In this document: piece after piece, positions 22,330 through 26,799 of the stretch
Layout of the letters: each line of letters begins with the position of its first letter
Position numbering within the stretch: position 1 is the stretch's first letter
Source of the DNA: DATCDR01 sp036510575
GTDB lineage: Bacteria; Actinomycetota; Acidimicrobiia; Acidimicrobiales; Bog-793
Assembly: GCA_036510575.1 (NCBI GenBank)
Contig: DATCDR010000167.1
Location: forward strand, 1 to 26,799
Direction of reading: 5' to 3'
Length of the DNA stretch: 26,799 nt
Translations under genes and position numbers: made by a program
Notes under the pieces: generated by a model
The model's input: the letters and a program-made list of their open reading frames with translations, nothing else
Databases searched by the model: none
Told to the model about the DNA's origin: nothing

Positions 22330-23076
22330 TCAGGAGATGCCGAGCTCGTCCGCGATCGCTCTTGCAGCGCCACGTGGATCCGCCGCCCGAGAGACCGGTC
22401 GACCGATCACGAGCACGTCTGCCCCGTTAGCCACTGCAGCCGCAGGCGTAGCTGCGCGTGCTTGATCGTCGGTTCCTGCACCAGATGGTCGGATTCCCGG
22501 CACGACCGCGACCAGGTCGGGCGCGGCCTGGCGGATCACCAGCAGGTCGTCGGCCGCGCAGACGAGACCACCGGCGCCAGCGGCGAGCAGCACCTCGACT
22601 CGACGAAGCAGCAGCTCAGGTGGTGCGTCGGTATCACTCGTCAGCACCGTCACCCCGAGCACAGTCGGTGCTTGGAGCCCAGCTGCTGCCGCGCCCTCGC
22701 CGAATCCGGTCACCGCGGCTCGCACCATATCGACGCCTCCAGATGCATGCACCGTTGCGAACTCCGCGCCGAGCGAACCGAGTGCTCGCGCCGCGCGCTC
22801 GACCGTGGTTGGGATGTCGTGCAACTTCAAGTCGACGAACACCGAGACGCCTGCTTCCCTGAGCTTTGTGACGATCTCCGGCCCCGAAGCCGAGAACAGC
22901 TCGAGTCCGACCTTCGCGATCGCGAAGTACGGCTGCACCTCATTAGCGAGCGCGAGCGCGGCGACTTGATCGTCCAAGTCGAGGGCGATCGCCAGGCGCA
23001 CCGGGCGAGCGCCCGGACCCTCGGCGCTTCGAGCCCGAGAGTCCGTAATGGATGTGGGTGACGTGGTACTACGCAC
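22330..23076 (-). CDS. pyrF: Orotidine 5'-phosphate decarboxylase
   Basis: PyrF makes UMP from OMP, the last step of de novo pyrimidine synthesis. The 248 residues contain the TIM-barrel active site: Asp32 in ALDLDD, Lys55 in AKVGLELF, and the D-x-K-x-x-D array Asp82-Lys84-Asp87 in VFVDLKLHDIPTTV. VPGIRPSG near 206 and VIGRPVSRAADP near 227 bind phosphate. This arrangement is the group I PyrF, not the longer mycobacterial-type enzyme. The GTG start at 23076 has GGAGG eight bases upstream and gives a 25-residue Ser/Arg-rich N-terminal extension; a GTG at 23001 would remove it but has a weaker context. It begins 18 bp after pyrD. Confidence 0.95.
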   Translation of the reverse strand: MRSTTSPTSITDSRARSAEGPGARPVRLAIALDLDDQVAALALANEVQPYFAIAKVGLELFSASGPEIVTKLREAGVSVFVDLKLHDIPTTVERAARALGSLGAEFATVHASGGVDMVRAAVTGFGEGAAAAGLQAPTVLGVTVLTSDTDAPPELLLRRVEVLLAAGAGGLVCAADDLLVIRQAAPDLVAVVPGIRPSGAGTDDQARAATPAAAVANGADVLVIGRPVSRAADPRGAARAIADELGIS

Positions 23077-23084
23077 GATCGAAT

Positions 23085-23089
23085 CCTCC
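23085..23089 (-). promoter_or_regulatory. Ribosome binding site GGAGG supporting the long pyrF start
   Basis: GGAGG on the minus strand lies 8 bases before GTG 23076, inside the 18-bp gap after the pyrD stop. It favours the start that adds 25 residues before the barrel. Confidence 0.6.
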
Positions 23090-23094
23090 GTTCG

Positions 23095-24008
23095 TCATCG
23101 CCGCTGAGCGGCGCCGATCAACTCAGTGACGTCGCCTACGCCCTCGCGCTCGCACCACTGGCGCAGCTCGTCAACGACGATGCGAGGCGCTCGGGGATTC
23201 TCGAACGTGGCGGTGCCGACCTGCACGGCGTTGGCTCCCGCCATCAGCATCTCGACCGCGTCGAGCCCGGTCGCGACTCCGCCGACCCCGATGATCGGCG
23301 CCTCGGGGAACGCCTCGCGGCAGTCATAGACCGCTCGGAGCGCGACCGGCCGGATGGCAGGTCCCGACAGCCCGCCTCTGCCTGTGCCGAGCGCCAGTGT
23401 GCGTCGAATGGGATCGACAGCGAGACCAAGCACCGTATTGACGAGCGTGAGCGCCTCAGCTCCGGCGCCGAGCGCGGCGCCGGCAATCTCGACGAGGTCG
23501 GCGACGTTCGGGGAGAGCTTGGCCCATCTCGGTCGCCCACAAGACGCTGTCGCAGCGATCGCCTCGGCGGTCGCTTGTGGCGAATGCGCGAACATCTTCG
23601 AGCGGTCCTCGACGTTCGGGCACGAGACATTGACCTCGACCGCGGCGACGCAGCTCGAGACGTTCTGCAACATCTCGGCGGCTTCGGCGAACTCTTCGAG
23701 TCGCCTGCCCCAGATGCTGACTACGACCGTGGCACCGGAGCGTTCAAGTCGAGGCAGCTGGTCTTCGATCCAGGCAGGGATTCCGGGGCCTTCGAGCCCG
23801 ACGCTGTTCAACATTCCGGCGGTAGCTGGCCGCACTCTCGGTGCGGGGTTGCCCGCATGGGCGAAGCTCGCAAGCGACTTCACGACAACTGCGCCGAGAG
23901 CCGCCAGATCGAAGAATGCGCCGAGCTCGGCGCCGTGCCCTGACGTACCGGACGCGGTCATGACCGGATTCGTCAGCGTGAGTGAGCCGACATCGACGGC
24001 GAGCCGCG

Positions 24009-24012
<4 letters not shown>
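23095..24012 (-). CDS. pyrD: Dihydroorotate dehydrogenase, class 1B-like
   Basis: PyrD oxidises dihydroorotate to orotate with FMN. The 305 residues carry Lys45 in VVVKSLA, NSVGLEGPG (69-77), the catalytic base Cys131 in EVNVSCPNVE, TLVNTVLGLA, GGLSGPAIRPVALR and the phosphate loop IIGVGGV. Cysteine as base and this set of segments place it with the cytoplasmic class 1, closest to the 1B form that works with the PyrK electron-transfer subunit. No pyrK lies between carB and pyrD or elsewhere in the window. The start is TTG, overlapping the carB stop as TTGA; no better start exists before the conserved core. pyrF follows after 18 bp. Confidence 0.93.

Positions 24013-26799
<2,787 letters not shown>

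Overview
This GC-rich window reads as a chromosomal housekeeping segment of an actinobacterium. The markers are mihF (actinobacterial integration host factor), the order mihF-gmk-rpoZ-coaBC-priA, a PriA-like protein with degraded helicase motifs, the blocks rpsO-pnp-M16-dapB and dapA-rnj-ftsK, and frequent GTG starts without a clear Shine-Dalgarno. A deep-branching class such as Acidimicrobiia is my guess, from overall look and the DUF4389 gene; no marker in the window proves it. I see no rRNA, tRNA, IS element, phage gene or CRISPR array.

Layout. (1) 1-2267, plus strand: the 3' end of the SUF iron-sulfur operon, with partial sufC, then sufS and sufU. (2) 2298-9787, minus strand: dapA-rnj (ATGA overlap), then ftsK, a D-Ala-D-Ala carboxypeptidase and thrB (TAGTG overlap), running into the convergent suf operon. 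(3) 10036-12574, plus strand: an accessory island against the surrounding orientation. It holds a broken two-repeat DUF4389 membrane gene, an 85-aa Ser/Gly/Ile repeat protein and a small secreted Cys-containing protein behind a probable leaderless promoter. (4) 12578-19587, minus strand: priA, rpsO, pnp, M16 peptidase and dapB, with inverted repeats in the rpsO and pnp leaders. (5) 19590-26799, minus strand: carB (cut by the right edge), pyrD, pyrF, mihF, gmk, rpoZ and coaBC, joining UMP synthesis, GMP phosphorylation, RNA polymerase omega and coenzyme A synthesis.

The housekeeping genes serve lysine/peptidoglycan supply (dapA, dapB, carboxypeptidase), threonine (thrB), RNA turnover (rnj, pnp), chromosome segregation and restart (ftsK, priA), pyrimidine and CoA synthesis, and Fe-S assembly. 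The most unusual points are: gmk has no ATG/GTG/TTG start that keeps its P-loop (CTG is the best candidate); the DUF4389 gene is broken by an in-frame TGA and two frameshifts; the 85-aa repeat protein; a long acidic insert inside the FtsK motor; a class 1B-like pyrD with no pyrK next to it; and a shared TGnTAGCGT element immediately upstream of the GTG starts of dapA and ftsK. I did not find a clear new multi-gene defence or metabolic system. The plus-strand island is the part that known families explain least.
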